The notes beneath the pieces were generated by a model, which was given only the letters and a program-made list of their open reading frames with translations, had not been told where the DNA came from and did no database searches. Made by a program: the position numbers and the translations under genes. Shown piece after piece: positions 1 to 11,290 of a DNA stretch of 64,000 nucleotides (its first letter is position 1; each line of letters opens with the position of its first letter). The stretch lies in NCBI RefSeq assembly GCF_022458985.1, contig NC_061783.1:11956913-12020912 (forward strand), given 5' to 3'. Origin of the DNA: Mugil cephalus. Taxonomy: Eukaryota; Chordata; Actinopteri; Mugiliformes; Mugilidae.

Positions 1-534
1 GGTCAAAACACAACGACATTTGAGAAAACTCAACGACATTACACAAAGCACAACGACGTCCTACAAAACACAACAACGTACATTTGAGAAAACACAACAA
101 TAAGAAAGCAAAAATATATCTTTTTACCCAGGAAAATGGGTAAAAAAATGCCAAGGCAACTATTCCTCAACAAGTGAGGTTACAAGGGCCATAATACCAG
201 AGCTGCACGGACCTGGACAAATGTTTGGCTACAGAACTATGTGGTTGGCATGGCAACAACTCATACTTCTCTCCACAATGTGGACTGTACATGTTGTCTG
301 TGCACATCACAGTGTCTACAGTTCCGCATAGCTGACCATTCACAAAGCCTCATTTCTTGACTGGTGGCGAAACAACCAATCACATCATCACATCATCATT
401 ATATTTTAGCATGGGTTCTGTCCAATCAGAAACAAGAAGGGTGAAATGTCATTGTGTTTTCTGAAATGTTGTTGTGTTTTCTGTAATGTTGTTGTGTTTT
501 CTGTAATGTCGTTGTATTTTGACCTTCAAGGCCA
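1..534. mobile_element. MITE-like element with tandem-repeat terminal inverted repeats
   Basis: The first ~107 bases and bases ~439-534 are inverted copies of each other. Each arm is a run of degenerate ~20-bp units of the form AAAACACAACAACATTTCAG. Both outer ends read GGTCAAAA(C/T)ACAACGACATT when read inward, so the window starts at or very near the left end of the element. The ~330 bp between the arms has no convincing ORF. It sits in the kat2b intron after coding exon 7. Seen directly: the inverted, internally tandem arms. Inferred: a non-autonomous DNA transposon. The superfamily and target duplication cannot be judged because the left flank is missing. Confidence 0.6.
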
Positions 535-611
535 CCATACTTTGTGACAGTTCTTACATTGCCTACAAAAACATGAAAAGGTGTGTCTGTCAGGGTGTGT
601 GTGTGTGTTAC

Positions 612-3399
612 CAGTGTGGATAGGAATCTTCCCTCCTGCCGCTCCTGCCAAGAAGTCCTGGCTCCAGATTGGAGAGCTGTGACTGTACACCTCCTCCTCC
701 AACATGGACAAGAACCTGAGCAGAAAGAAGCGCACAACAACCTTTTTTAGTATATTAACTGCAGACTAATATGCACGTGGCTATTGTGTAGTTAGATACT
801 TGCAGAGCATACAGTGAACATGGAGAATTTTGTGGCAGTGTTTGTGTGTGCGGTGTTAGAACTTTGTGTGACTTACTTGGGAAAGTGTGTAAGTATGAGA
901 GTGCGTTTCTCAGGAGGAAGCTTGTCCTTCTCCTGCCTGGCCTGCTCCAGCAGTTGCTTCCTCATCACAGTAAACACAGAACGTAACAGCGTCCGGCCGA
1001 AGATCTGTGTGGTCTCGTAGCGGGGTAGGCTGTCGCAGAACTGAGGCACGTTGCAGTAGCAGAGCCATCTGTAACGAGCAAATAAATCTGAAAAAAACGG
1101 CCGTTGATGTACGCGGATCAAAAGCAGGCCGACTGGATATCTGCTCGGTGCTGCTACCTGGTGTAGTTTGCTTTGTATCCTGCTGCGTCATCATTGGGCA
1201 CCCTTTGGCGTCTCTGGGAGGGCGTCTCCAACTGCCAGTAGTTAATCTGGTTGAGAAACATCTTAGCCAGCTCCATGATGGTTTGACGCTCTTTGGATGG
1301 TAGGTGGCTGAATTTGTACTGGACAAAATTGTTCACCCCCTATTTGGAGAGTACATGGAAAGACACAATTAATACATATTTGTAGCAGAGGTTAGCTTTT
1401 TTTTTTCCTCGCCAACTAATAAGTCATTTACCTGTTCAATGCTGGGTTTTTCAAACGGAGGACTCTCCTGTGCTTCTAACATTGGTTTACCCATTTGTAG
1501 GATGGATTTCCTCAACAGCTGAACAGAAAATTAACGTGATCACTTGTAGGTCTGAAAATCTTTGTAGAAATAAATCATCAAAAGCAGAAAATTACCTTGA
1601 ATAGGGAAAAGTAGACTTGTTTAGTGTCAGCATCTTCCTCTTTGTGAACGCATGTGTATAGGTACTCCACATCGAGGACAATGCCTAGAAGTCGGTTCAT
1701 TTCTTCTTCCGAAACATTTTCTAGATGGGTCACATGATCACCTAGCAGAAACGAAAGGAGCCCGCACAAATGAGTAACTCTTCGCTCGTTGGTGCGACTT
1801 GCCTCCGTAGCTTCGTCCGTGGCCGTGCTGACGTACCCAGAGTGTGAGAGCAGCTCCGGCAGGGCTCCTGCAGGTTGACCGCGTTGGACTGCTGGTCTGT
1901 TTGAGGGGGGGTGGGAGGGGGGTTCTGACTTTTCCAGCCGTTACACTTACAGGGTCCCTCGGCCTGTAAAGAGTGCAGCCGCAATTAGTACGAGCACAAA
2001 CAAACAAAAGGGTGCATTCACTTGGCTGTTCATTAGGTACACTAGTGGAAATAAATGCACTCTTAAAATAACGGTCCTGCTTCCTGGCTGTTCGGTTTAT
2101 GTTGAAACTGTGTGAGAGAGGTGGCGATTCAACTGTACGATCATTTTTGGAGGATATAGTTTGTGGTGCTGTTAAACTGAATTAAACACAGTAGTACTAG
2201 TACTACAAACCAAAAGCCTCCGAAATGTTGAATCAACAGTTCTCTCTGTTATTTGAACCTAATGCTGAATACCATGACTTTCACAAAGATAGTGCAGGAC
2301 TGTTATTTTACAATGCATTCCTTTTCACGAGTGTACCTAATGAACTGGCAAGTGAGTGTAAATTCAACCCATCTGTGCCCACGTTGTAAAGTTGGTTGTG
2401 ATGATTCAGGACTAACACATTAAGTTTCATAGTTTAGTAGCTTTTTTTAAACACATAAAACAGCAAACTGCATACATAGGGTGCTATTGTACTTGCTTCT
2501 GTGTTAAGTGAACATAAATACATTTTAAAACGTCACACCTTTATGGAAACTCTGTACACTAACTAACAGGAGGTGGGGAGAGCGGTCTTGTCGCCGTCAG
2601 CTGGATGTGCAGCTCTGAGCATGCGCCCTGAAACAACAACAAACTCCGCCCCCTCCCAGCAGCTGTCACCCTGTCAAAACAAAGACCCCGTCCCTCTCTG
2701 CGGATCATACGCTGCATAAGCCCCATAAACTCCTCTCTGTTTACCACCGTGCGGTGGCAGACGCTACGGGGACACTGTGAAATTAACCGTGGAAAAGCAC
2801 GAGATCCCCGCGAGACCACGCACTGGCATCCAGCCCTTGTGCACACAAGCAGCTACTCCCAAAAAACCAGCGCCAAGCCAATGTTTACGTTCACCAACCC
2901 CCCACCTTGACAGAAACATAGTAACACTGTAAAACCACTGGACAGCTTGCAGCTGGAAGGCCACTGTTTATCAGCACTAGCGTAATAATAATACTCCGAT
3001 TATCCATATTTTAATGTCGCCTGTTCAGTAATTGGTCCGTGCATGCAAAACGAAAAAAAAAATGAAGTGCGGCAATGGCTTCCTTTGCTGCGCTTGCATT
3101 TTGAAAACTATTGCAACCAAGCGCAGGAAATGCGCTTTATTAAGAATAAGCCCTCAAAACCGCCGCGCTTCAAAACTCTATCTGCAACCGCTGCATACTT
3201 TGCAGGATGAATACACTCCGAGTTTTTCCAGTTTCTTCGGCCGAGGTGAGGAGCGGAGTTGCGCCTTCTTCACGGCGATACGTGCGGATCCTCCAGCGGC
3301 GCCGGAGCCCTCCGTCCCCCCGGCTCCAGGAGCGGCCGGAACCAGGCCCGCGGCTCCGATGGCCGGCGAACCTTGCTGAATCCCAGCGCTATCCGCCAT
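612..3399 (-). CDS. kat2b: KAT2B/PCAF histone acetyltransferase, N-terminal seven coding exons (partial)
   Basis: PCAF-type lysine acetyltransferase, a nuclear co-activator of the SAGA/PCAF complexes that acetylates histone H3. Coding exons on the minus strand, in order: 3199-3399, 1837-1963, 1596-1741, 1432-1518, 1158-1339, 877-1068, 612-715 (1039 bp, 346 codons plus one base). All junctions are GT-AG and keep frame. The start is the ATG at 3399 (MADSAG...), the first ATG in frame with the conserved SARIAVKKAQLR stretch. The exons encode the PCAF N-terminal domain: CKCNGWK and CRSCSH cysteine pairs, HLENVSEEEMNRLLGIVLDV, NNFVQYKFSHLPSKERQ, and NVPQFCDSLPRYETTQ. Sequences such as PNDD-GYK-NYTR fit KAT2B better than KAT2A. 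The N-terminal Ala/Gly/Pro-rich tail is shorter than in mammals. The GNAT domain and bromodomain would lie left of base 1. rab5a lies directly upstream on the same strand, as in human. Confidence 0.93.
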
Positions 3400-3560
3400 G
3401 ATCCGCACCGAAACCCGAAGGGATCGCCGGCCCGGGAAATATTCGCTGTGCCGTCCGCTCTATTCCACAAGCGGAGGATCAGACATGGCGCTCATCCTTA
3501 TTTTCAATTTCTCTCTGTAAGCCCATTTTCCTCCGCTAGGGGACCCACATGGGATAGGCC
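3230..3560 (-). promoter_or_regulatory. kat2b promoter / CpG-rich 5' region
   Basis: A short CpG-rich stretch surrounds the kat2b start codon, while the flanks are AT-rich. The start context ATCATGGCGGA is a good Kozak match and also a YY1-like ATGGCGG motif. No TATA box is obvious. The promoter role is inferred from position and composition. Confidence 0.5.
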
Positions 3561-4298
3561 AGCTCCACTTCAATTCAGAGGAGAGGTCACAAAATGCAAC
3601 CATTTGTAGCAAAATTTCAAGGTCAAATGTAATGTGGGGGAGAAAAAAATGTTATGCAAAGTAACTGCTGGTGGATCAGTTATCTGAGGAATTACTGTCT
3701 GAAATGAACACCAATAAGATTTTGGAGACAAACTAAATTTAACATGAAACATATGGAAACACTTAAAAAAATAAATTCCTCCCAGGAACATAAATAACAT
3801 CGGTTTAAGTTAAAGAGTAAAAGCTTTTTTTTTTCAATGTTAAGTTGAGGAGCAGCAAAACTGAAAAGAAAATAGTGGACAAAGACTTTCTCTTAAAAGT
3901 CCTTGAGTACATGCCCATGCACCCACACACACACACACACATACACACAGCCTGAGTACAATAATAAATGATCAAATTTATTTCAGTATTTATTTGGTCA
4001 TTACATAACAGTACTGTAAAATGCTTGCATTTAAATGTTTTCGGCTGCAATTAAGTGTTCACGGCAAAAAATTCATTTATTAACGAATCACCATCGCGCC
4101 AGCTGATTGTTGTTATACTGTTCCTACGATATCGTCACAATGTTATGGAGATGTTATGGAGTGGCAGACAGGTGGATACTCAAACTGTTTTTCGAATGGT
4201 GTCTGACTCCTCCGGAGCTTTTACAACCAGCGCCTCTGGAAGTTGGTCCGCTTACAGGGAGGAGTGCTGGAAAAAGGCATCATGGCCTGATAACACCC

Positions 4299-4327
<29 letters not shown>
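4299..4327. repeat. poly-A tract (29 A)
   Basis: Uninterrupted run of 29 A on plus, hence poly-U in the putative rab5a 3' UTR. It could be a retroposon tail on plus, but no SINE body is recognisable just before it. Confidence 0.85.
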
Positions 4328-4330
<3 letters not shown>

Positions 4331-5608
4331 AGAAACGCAAGAAAGAGATTTTGTTAAAAAAAAGAATATTTTTTTCTTTTGAGAAAAATGTACAAGACAG
4401 ATGACTAAATAAATGCAATTTCATAGTTTTTTTTGTTAATAACACTAAATACATTTATAAAGACCACCACTGATTATAATTTAACCTTTTGTGTGGAAAA
4501 AAAAAAAGGAACAGCAACAAAACTCCAAACCCAGATTGTAGCTGTTTTTTTTTTCTGTACAGTTTTCTTTTATGATTATCTAGACAACTCCCTAGCAAGC
4601 ATTAGTCCTGTCACTGGTAAATCAAGGAAAAAAAAAAAAGTAGACTACACAGCAACACCCTATTTACAGTATATTATTTATATATTTATATATATATATT
4701 TATATCACACTGGCTGAAATTATGACAAGATATATTCATGAGCATCATTAGTGCAAGGCATGAGTAAGAAAAGAGCTATTGACCAGAAGTATTCGATGTA
4801 TATGTGTAACAATGTAAAGTGGGGGAGTGGATGGGAGAGTGTTTGACCCGGCTGTGGATGAGGTGTAACAGACTGATGTACAGTTATGTTTAGGTCTGAC
4901 AGTGGTCCGGGGAGGAAGTCAGTGGCGTGTACGTGTAATTGTGCAAATGTGTGTTAAAACATACACACATATAAATGTGCATGTCGTTAAGTCTAAGTAA
5001 GAAACCTGTCGCCAGCCTGCCCAGGCCCAGTTGGTACATACCGACACACCACTGTGTCTAAAGCACTTTCTCATTAAGAGGAGATGACAAATGATTAGGA
5101 TTCTGATATAATTATGAAGCAATTTTATGTATCGCAACTCCTCAATCATCACCGTCAACCCTCCTTTTTTCTTTTTCTTAACCCGGTGCAAACCCAGCAG
5201 CCTGTCCAGCAACAGTGACACAATGGAAAAAGTAATCGTGCATAAACTAAATCCATCCAAAACAGAAGATATCCCGAGCTGACCACAAACGGACGGTCTT
5301 ATCGCGGAGGACCTCGGGGGCCTCTGCGCCGGGTGGAGCAGGGGCTTGATGTGCTGCACTGGTACTTGCAGACAGTCAACTCACAGAGTAAATACTGTGA
5401 AACATTGCACAATGCCACTAGGGACAGCTACAAGCAGGCATGGCCCCCGAGAGGAGCCTACAGGTGGTGTGAGAGAATGTACACTAATGCTACTTTGGGT
5501 TTTTCTAACGGCGAAAGACATAGGCAGGGGGAATCAGAGAGAGACGATTCGTTTCGACTTTGACATAAAAGGGTCCCAGTGACAAGACAAGACATAGAGC
5601 TCAGGGTT

Positions 5609-5611
<3 letters not shown>

Positions 5612-5647
<36 letters not shown>
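5612..5647. repeat. (TC)n microsatellite
   Basis: About 18 TC units, within the putative rab5a 3' UTR (GA repeat in the transcript). Confidence 0.9.
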
Positions 5648-5650
<3 letters not shown>

Positions 5651-6349
5651 CTCCTCCACCTTTCCTATTTCTCAGATTCACAAGAATACACTCCTCTTCT
5701 CTAATAGACTTTTTTTTTTTCGTGTGCTACCGCAGACAAAAGATAAAACACAGTTTTTGTTTTTCTATCTTAGGCCATGTAAATATACAAGTATGTGCAT
5801 CCATAATATAGACAAAAATCATAGTAAACAATAATTAACGAAGTACTCAAAAAAAAAAAAAAAAATGAAGAAAAACAGAAGACTGGTGTTAGAAACGCAG
5901 TAGTAAAGTCTTAAGCTGTCCCCAGAAGGGGAAGTGATCACTTCCTCTAAATGGACCTCGTATCTACACGTTGGGAGGACGATGGTGGAAGGCGGGGTGC
6001 ACTGATGTTTTCTAATATCTGCTATCATTGATCTATCATCAATAACCGATAGACGTAACGAGCCGGATGGCAGAAAGTAAGACAGAGTGGTTAGGAGGCT
6101 TCACTGTGTAGCAGCAGAACCGTAAAGGAGAAAAAGAGGCAGAGCCACGAGGAAAGATCAGTGATGGGATCGATTTCACTAACGGGGGAGGGAAACAAAA
6201 AAAAAAAAAAGAAAAGAGGATGCACACGGCATCTTTTCTTGTTTCAGGGAGTGGATGACACATTGCATTAGTAACTGCAGTGGCATTGGGGGCATTGGCC
6301 TCATTAGTTACTGCTATACGAGTTGGTTGAGGGAAGGGTCTTCTTCATG

Positions 6350-7728
6350 TTAGTTACTGCAGCACGGAGCCTTGGCCGGCTGGGCAGCTTCTGTCAGGTC
6401 CACCCCCCGGTTCCTCCCGCTGTTGGGTCCTGCAGCCTGAGGCTCACTTTTTGGCAATCTCTTTGCTAAAGGGGAAAAAAACAAAGAAAATACAAAAGAA
6501 ACTGTTACAATTTTACAAACTCAAATGGGAAATCTTTAAACGAGGTGTTAAGAGTTACCCACCAATAGCCATAAATATCTCGTTCACATTCATCGATGTC
6601 TTGGCCGACGTCTCCATGAAAAGTAAACTGTTGTCATCTGCATACGACTGCGCATCCTGTTCACCAACATAAACGATTTTTAATGCAACTTCGCGCACCC
6701 ATGAATTCAGGAATAATTAATGATTGTAATCACAATAAAATAAAAACAGAGAGAGTTAGAAAACAGACGAGAGTCCTCAAGAAACGCAAAGAAAAAAAAA
6801 GAAAACAGGGTTGAGTGCCAAGATGCAGTTTGTTTGGTCTGACCTGGAAGTCAACAGCTCTCTTGTTAGCTAGGTCAGCTTTGTTGCCGGACAAAGCGAT
6901 GACTATATTAGGGCTTGCTTGTCTTTGTAGCTCCTTCACCCAGTTCTTTGCCCGTGCAAAGGACTCCTGCAAGACAGAGACATGTCAATATTCTCGTTGC
7001 TTGTTGTGTGAGTGCTCTCTGGCTCGCATGCCGCGCGCCAGTATCATCGGCGCAGCTTAAAACCAGAGCATTGTTTAGAAAATAGCATTAACGACTTAGT
7101 CAGTGACAAATGGACGTGCCTCGTTTGTGATGTCGTAGACCACAATGGCGGCTTGTGCTCCTCTGTAATACATCGGTGCCAAACTGTGGTAACGCTCCTG
7201 GCCTGCAGTGTCCCAGATTTCAAACTTCACTGTTGTGTCATCTAGACACACTGTCTGGGTGAGAAAGGCCGCTGAAGGGACAGGACGAGGTGAGGAGGGG
7301 GGGTGAATCAGCATTGCATGATCAATAGCCAAACCAAAACATACCCTTTAGAACCAAGCAGGTTATAGAAATATTAAAACTAAGCACAGATTTTTTTTTC
7401 TTATAATTTCCTGCATATCAAATACTTATGAAGATATTTGCATAGTCTGATTCATTCAAACTCAAGTGTACACTTGCAATAACAATAACAAAAAAAAACA
7501 TTTGGTTTAGAAAAACTGGGAGTTCATAAGGAGCCTGCTCTGATGAAATGAGTAACGCTCACCTCCTATTGTGCTTTCCTGGAATTCGTGGAACTGGCCT
7601 TTGACAAAGCGGAGGACTAAGCTGGACTTCCCAACAGCAGATTCCCCCAACAGCACCAGCTTAAACTGACAAATCTTGTTCCCTGCATTGGGTCCATTGG
7701 GTCTCGTAGCTCCTCCTCGATTGGCCAT
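6350..7728 (-). CDS. rab5a: Rab5A small GTPase, complete coding region
   Basis: Early-endosome Rab GTPase controlling endocytic vesicle fusion. Coding exons on minus: 7563-7728, 7120-7271, 6844-6966, 6563-6656, 6350-6465 (651 bp; 216 residues, human RAB5A about 215). G-domain motifs visible: P-loop GESAVGKS (residues 28-35), switch [17 protein letters not shown] and ETSAK guanine-binding motifs. It ends CCSN, a double-cysteine geranylgeranylation signal. The hypervariable tail reads [22 protein letters not shown] points to RAB5A rather than RAB5B or RAB5C. The start is the first ATG (MANRGG...). The first coding intron is GT-AG, but the intron after ...DITNE has a GC donor (7118-7119), the only choice that gives ...DITNE|ESFARAK. 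It is upstream of kat2b on the same strand, as in human. If the species keeps two rab5a copies from the teleost duplication, which one this is cannot be told here. Confidence 0.96.
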
Positions 7729-7780
7729 GACCTAGACGGATCCCCTGGTACCCTGTGTGCCAAACGTCACTATCAGGACT

Positions 7781-7790
7781 TCTGCTGCAG
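7781..7790 (-). promoter_or_regulatory. rab5a: Tandem (NAGNAG) splice acceptor before the rab5a start codon
   Basis: On the minus strand the 5' UTR part of the first coding exon is preceded by a pyrimidine tract and CTGCAGCAG, so either AG may be used. The exon would begin at 7784 or 7781. This changes only the 5' UTR, by three bases. Confidence 0.55.
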
Positions 7791-10700
7791 GAAGAAAGAA
7801 AAGAATGATTTAGTTTGAGAAAACATCAAGAGATTCACTGCTCAGAATACATGTAATAAATCTACTTTAAAAGACTTAACAATATTATTTCTTGTACATA
7901 CAACGGAGCACTGTACCAAACTGCACTAATGGCAACAGAGGCCACAGCAGCCATTTTGTTTTGGAGCTGTTTTGTCTCTGTTTGGATATGATAAGGGACT
8001 CTACAGGGCTGGAAATAGAACAAAAGATCTGGTTTCCGACACGACACACTTACATGACACATAGGACGTTAATAAAAAAATAAAATGGGGAAAATGAGAC
8101 CTATTGACAGTGACCATTATGCGCAGGTGGTGACTAGGAGTTTTCTTTTTGTTAATGGCACTGGAAAAAAGCCGCAAGGACTCATCGGCCTCACTGCTGA
8201 GTGAATTACTTTACAAAGTACAGGTCTAAGCACGATGACCGTGTTTGAATGAAGACAGCAGTATTGTTACAATTGTGAATAATATATAGAGAACGGGATG
8301 CAAACTACAGCCCTTGTTTAAGAAGAGTCTGTTTTTGTGTACGTAGAATTAGAAAAGTAAGGAAGATGAAATCAAATCAATTAAATGCAAAAGATTCTTT
8401 AAGAAATAAAAGTCACACAAAATATAAAACTACATTTAAAAGCAGGCAAACAGAACTAATGTGGGTGAGTAAACATGTTGGGTCCCTTTTCTGTAAAAAA
8501 AAAAAAAATAAAATATTTTGACTTGTTGGGACCCACCTGTCTCATGCGCTCAAAAACTGGACAAAAAAAGTGTCGCATCTCCCGCCCATACTTTCACACA
8601 TCACTGTCAAGCCTCAGCCCAGTAGTATTACTTGTTTCTGTTGTGCATGGAAAGGTCATTTAAAATAAACACAGAACTTGCACAATGACGTGTTTTTTTA
8701 AAAAAAACACTATTGCAGCTACCACATGAGTGTTTACCAAATTCTACTTGTCAACAGTGAAGTTTAAATACAAATGAATTTTTTATAATTATATGCTAAA
8801 AAATGTTTCAACAGCTACACTTTATTTTTTATCTTTATTTTCTAATTTTTTAGATCCACTTCCTGACAAAAGCACCTCCAACACACTAAACCCCCCTTTA
8901 AATATATTGCACGTGTCGACAGTTTCGCTTAGCTGATAACCTTTAATGGAGAAGTGTGTCACAATTACAAGTCTCTTTATGGATGACATTACAGTAACGG
9001 GAATCCTCACAAACCACAACCTCATACAATAACCGAAAGCAAAGGAAGCTTTGTCATGAACCACGACGGTGATTCATGACGAGGGTGAAAGAGAGTGGGT
9101 GAAAGACCCACTTACATTATTCAAGCCTGTCACAACTGCTGTATGGATGCGTACATACATACCGTGCATTCATGCATTGCTTACTAACTTATTTAGGGCT
9201 GAACAGCTCTCTAACTTGTATTAAACAGACGGCCGTTGTCAGGGGATAATCGTCCGGCTTTTCAGGGAGAATTTGCCCCGAGCGTTATCCGTGGAATCCA
9301 CTCCCTGACCACACACGCAGGGCCACACACGCTTCCTAATCATAATCGCATATGCTGTACGGTGCGATAAAGTACAACAGCTACCTGTGTTAGCCACAGA
9401 GTCACAGTTTGCTGATACTGTTCACAGAGAGGTGTTGATCTGTGGGCAGCTATGGTGACCCTTAAGGCCACGGCTGAAGTTGAATATGAATTAATATGTT
9501 GAAATGCATTTCATTATATTATCACTACTTTATCTTTCTTTTTACTTGCGGTTTTTACGGATGTTTCTTTTATGTGCAACGGAGCTACTGTGACTAAGTA
9601 GTATCCCTTGTCGATCATTAAAGTCAGTGTAATCTCACTCTACTCTACACCTTCTTATGCAAGTCTGTATGACTTTGAGTTAGATGTAAGAAAGCTCTCA
9701 ATTGTATATTCAGGAAATTAATTGGTTAGAAATGAGACAACGATGCCAACATTTCAGTGACATAAAACCAGCGTGTACCTGGATCATATGCAAACCCTTC
9801 AGTTATGGCTTTATAATCAAAGGATTATTAACAACTATGATTAACAAATGGCATTCATGCACCAGTTAAAGTATTAAAAAAATGAATAAATAAAAAATAG
9901 ACAACATCCAGGGATGGGAAAGGGCAATGTGCTTTTTAAATAAAAGGGAAACAAACGATTAGGCAAGTGATCACAGAGGGGGTTCGGCATGTTATTTGAC
10001 GTTAGTGAAGAAATTACAAGAAGAAATCTTCGAAATGAGGAAGAAGGAAGACATATGCTCAAGGAGCTGGAGCAAAAACAGCGACTATGTTGACAGAGAC
10101 TCATGACACGCACTGTCAACAAACACTGCGCACTGCATGACTGCAGTACTCGCAAAACCATAGGATCCACCTGTGGTCAGTTGACTATAAACACGCGTCC
10201 ACGCACCACTTCTGTCACCTGTGTCTGACACAAATTAAAGGAGGACGCCATTTTCCCAAACTGTTTTTGTTTTTCTCTAGCTAGTTAGCTACTAGCGAGC
10301 TGCTAGCAGCCCTTAGCCTTCTAACTAGCCAGTGGCATTAGCCTTGTGTTAAGAGAAAGATATATCGACAAGACAGCTAGCTACACAAATCAGAATTCAT
10401 CGTGTCTACGCGAAATTATCAAATTTCTGTGCACGTTGCGAGTGCTGTGCTCGTAATGTTGCTAAAGAGGAGAAGCTACACCCTCAATTAACACCAACAT
10501 TAGCATGCTAGCACCATTAGCATTCCACCCATGACCTGATCCCACCCATGTAGCTAAGTCGGCTAAGAGGAGCAACTCTGAGATTGTCCTGCAACTAGTT
10601 ACACCAGACACGGCTAGCTGCTTAAAAATGACAACACACCGACACACAAGAGGAACACTAGGACTCAGCGTGGCGCGACAGAGGCCCGTGTTTTCAGGCT

Positions 10701-10849
10701 GCCTTCGCTATTAAACCTCGCCGACATTAGCTGGAGACGGCGCTAGCTCACGAAGTCGCCGATGACAGCCGAGCAAACCTCTGCGTCTCTCCCCCCCCGA
10801 GCCAGCTGGAAACCGCGACTCATGCCACGATCCACGCCGAGTACGCTAC
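7791..10849 (-). other. rab5a 5' intron
   Basis: This 3 kb stretch lies between the probable non-coding first exon and the coding exons. It has no ORF I can link to a protein family and no RNA gene I recognise. It is AT-rich overall, with a cluster of TAGC/GCTA words at 10270-10640 close to the promoter. Confidence 0.5.
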
Positions 10850-11060
10850 CTGAGAGCCGGACGACGCCGTGAACTTTAAATGGCTGCACACGGAGCCCGG
10901 GACACCGAGGTGAGGTGGTGCTGGGGAACCAAGAGAATAATTTCAACAATCCCGTCACGTCTCCTCCTTTCTTTCTTCTGGCAACTTCCCCTTAGAACCA
11001 AAACACAAACAAGCTCTTCCGCTCCCCGTGCCACGTCACGCAGCACGTCTGGGATCAGCC
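10680..11060 (-). promoter_or_regulatory. rab5a CpG-rich promoter
   Basis: CpG-rich block in otherwise AT-rich DNA, just upstream of the putative first exon. It holds a CRE-like half site (GTCACGTC) and CACGTCACG. Promoter identity is inferred from position and composition. Confidence 0.45.
10850..10958 (-). other. rab5a: Probable non-coding first exon of rab5a
   Basis: On minus, a good donor CTCTCAG|GTAGCG ends an exon at 10850, inside a CpG-rich island. RAB5A genes have a non-coding first exon, which fits. The upstream edge of the exon is a guess. Confidence 0.4.
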
Positions 11061-11176
11061 TCTCAGCTCCCCACTAATAACGCCTCTCATACCTGTGTTT
11101 AATTAGTTATTAATGAATATGTCTAAAAGTATGCTTTACACAATTATATTACATGGGCATTATATTATCATTATTA

Positions 11177-11290
11177 TGGGTAAAGAAGTAGGGTCATTGG
11201 TTTGAATCCCCTCCATGTACATGGCTGAAGTGCCCTTGGGCAAGGAACATAAACCATAAAGTGGCACCTGTGTATTTAGGTTAAATTCAC
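11177..11290 (+). mobile_element. Degenerate tRNA-derived SINE (V-SINE-like)
   Basis: GGTTTGAATCC at 11199-11209 is a tRNA B-box (consensus GGTTCGAATCC). It is followed at 11226-11245 by TGAAGTGCCCTTGGGCAAGG, which resembles the conserved central domain of vertebrate V-SINEs. The tRNA-like head (A box) is poorly kept and the tail is lost. The element lies between the rab5a promoter and otud6b. Confidence 0.6.

Larger units (their letters stand above)
3955..6349 (-). other. rab5a: rab5a 3' UTR with two overlapping poly(A) signals
   Basis: No ORF here resembles a gene. On the minus strand, AATAAA signals lie at 3989-3994 and 3977-3982. They are followed by a TG-rich tract (the CA repeat at 3921-3950 on plus), the usual arrangement of signal and GU-rich downstream element. 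The stop at 6350-6352 and these signals imply a 3' UTR of about 2.4 kb. It contains a TC microsatellite, a 29-base A run and other poly-A/poly-T tracts. The extent is inferred and transcript data could shorten it. Confidence 0.45.

Noticed and set aside
3259-3609. 116-codon plus frame over the kat2b promoter
   Set aside because: Antisense shadow of kat2b coding exon 1 and its CpG-rich upstream DNA.
5612-5647. Short-repeat runs as a CRISPR-like or regulatory array
   Set aside because: Ordinary dinucleotide microsatellite; no spacers, and the genome is eukaryotic.
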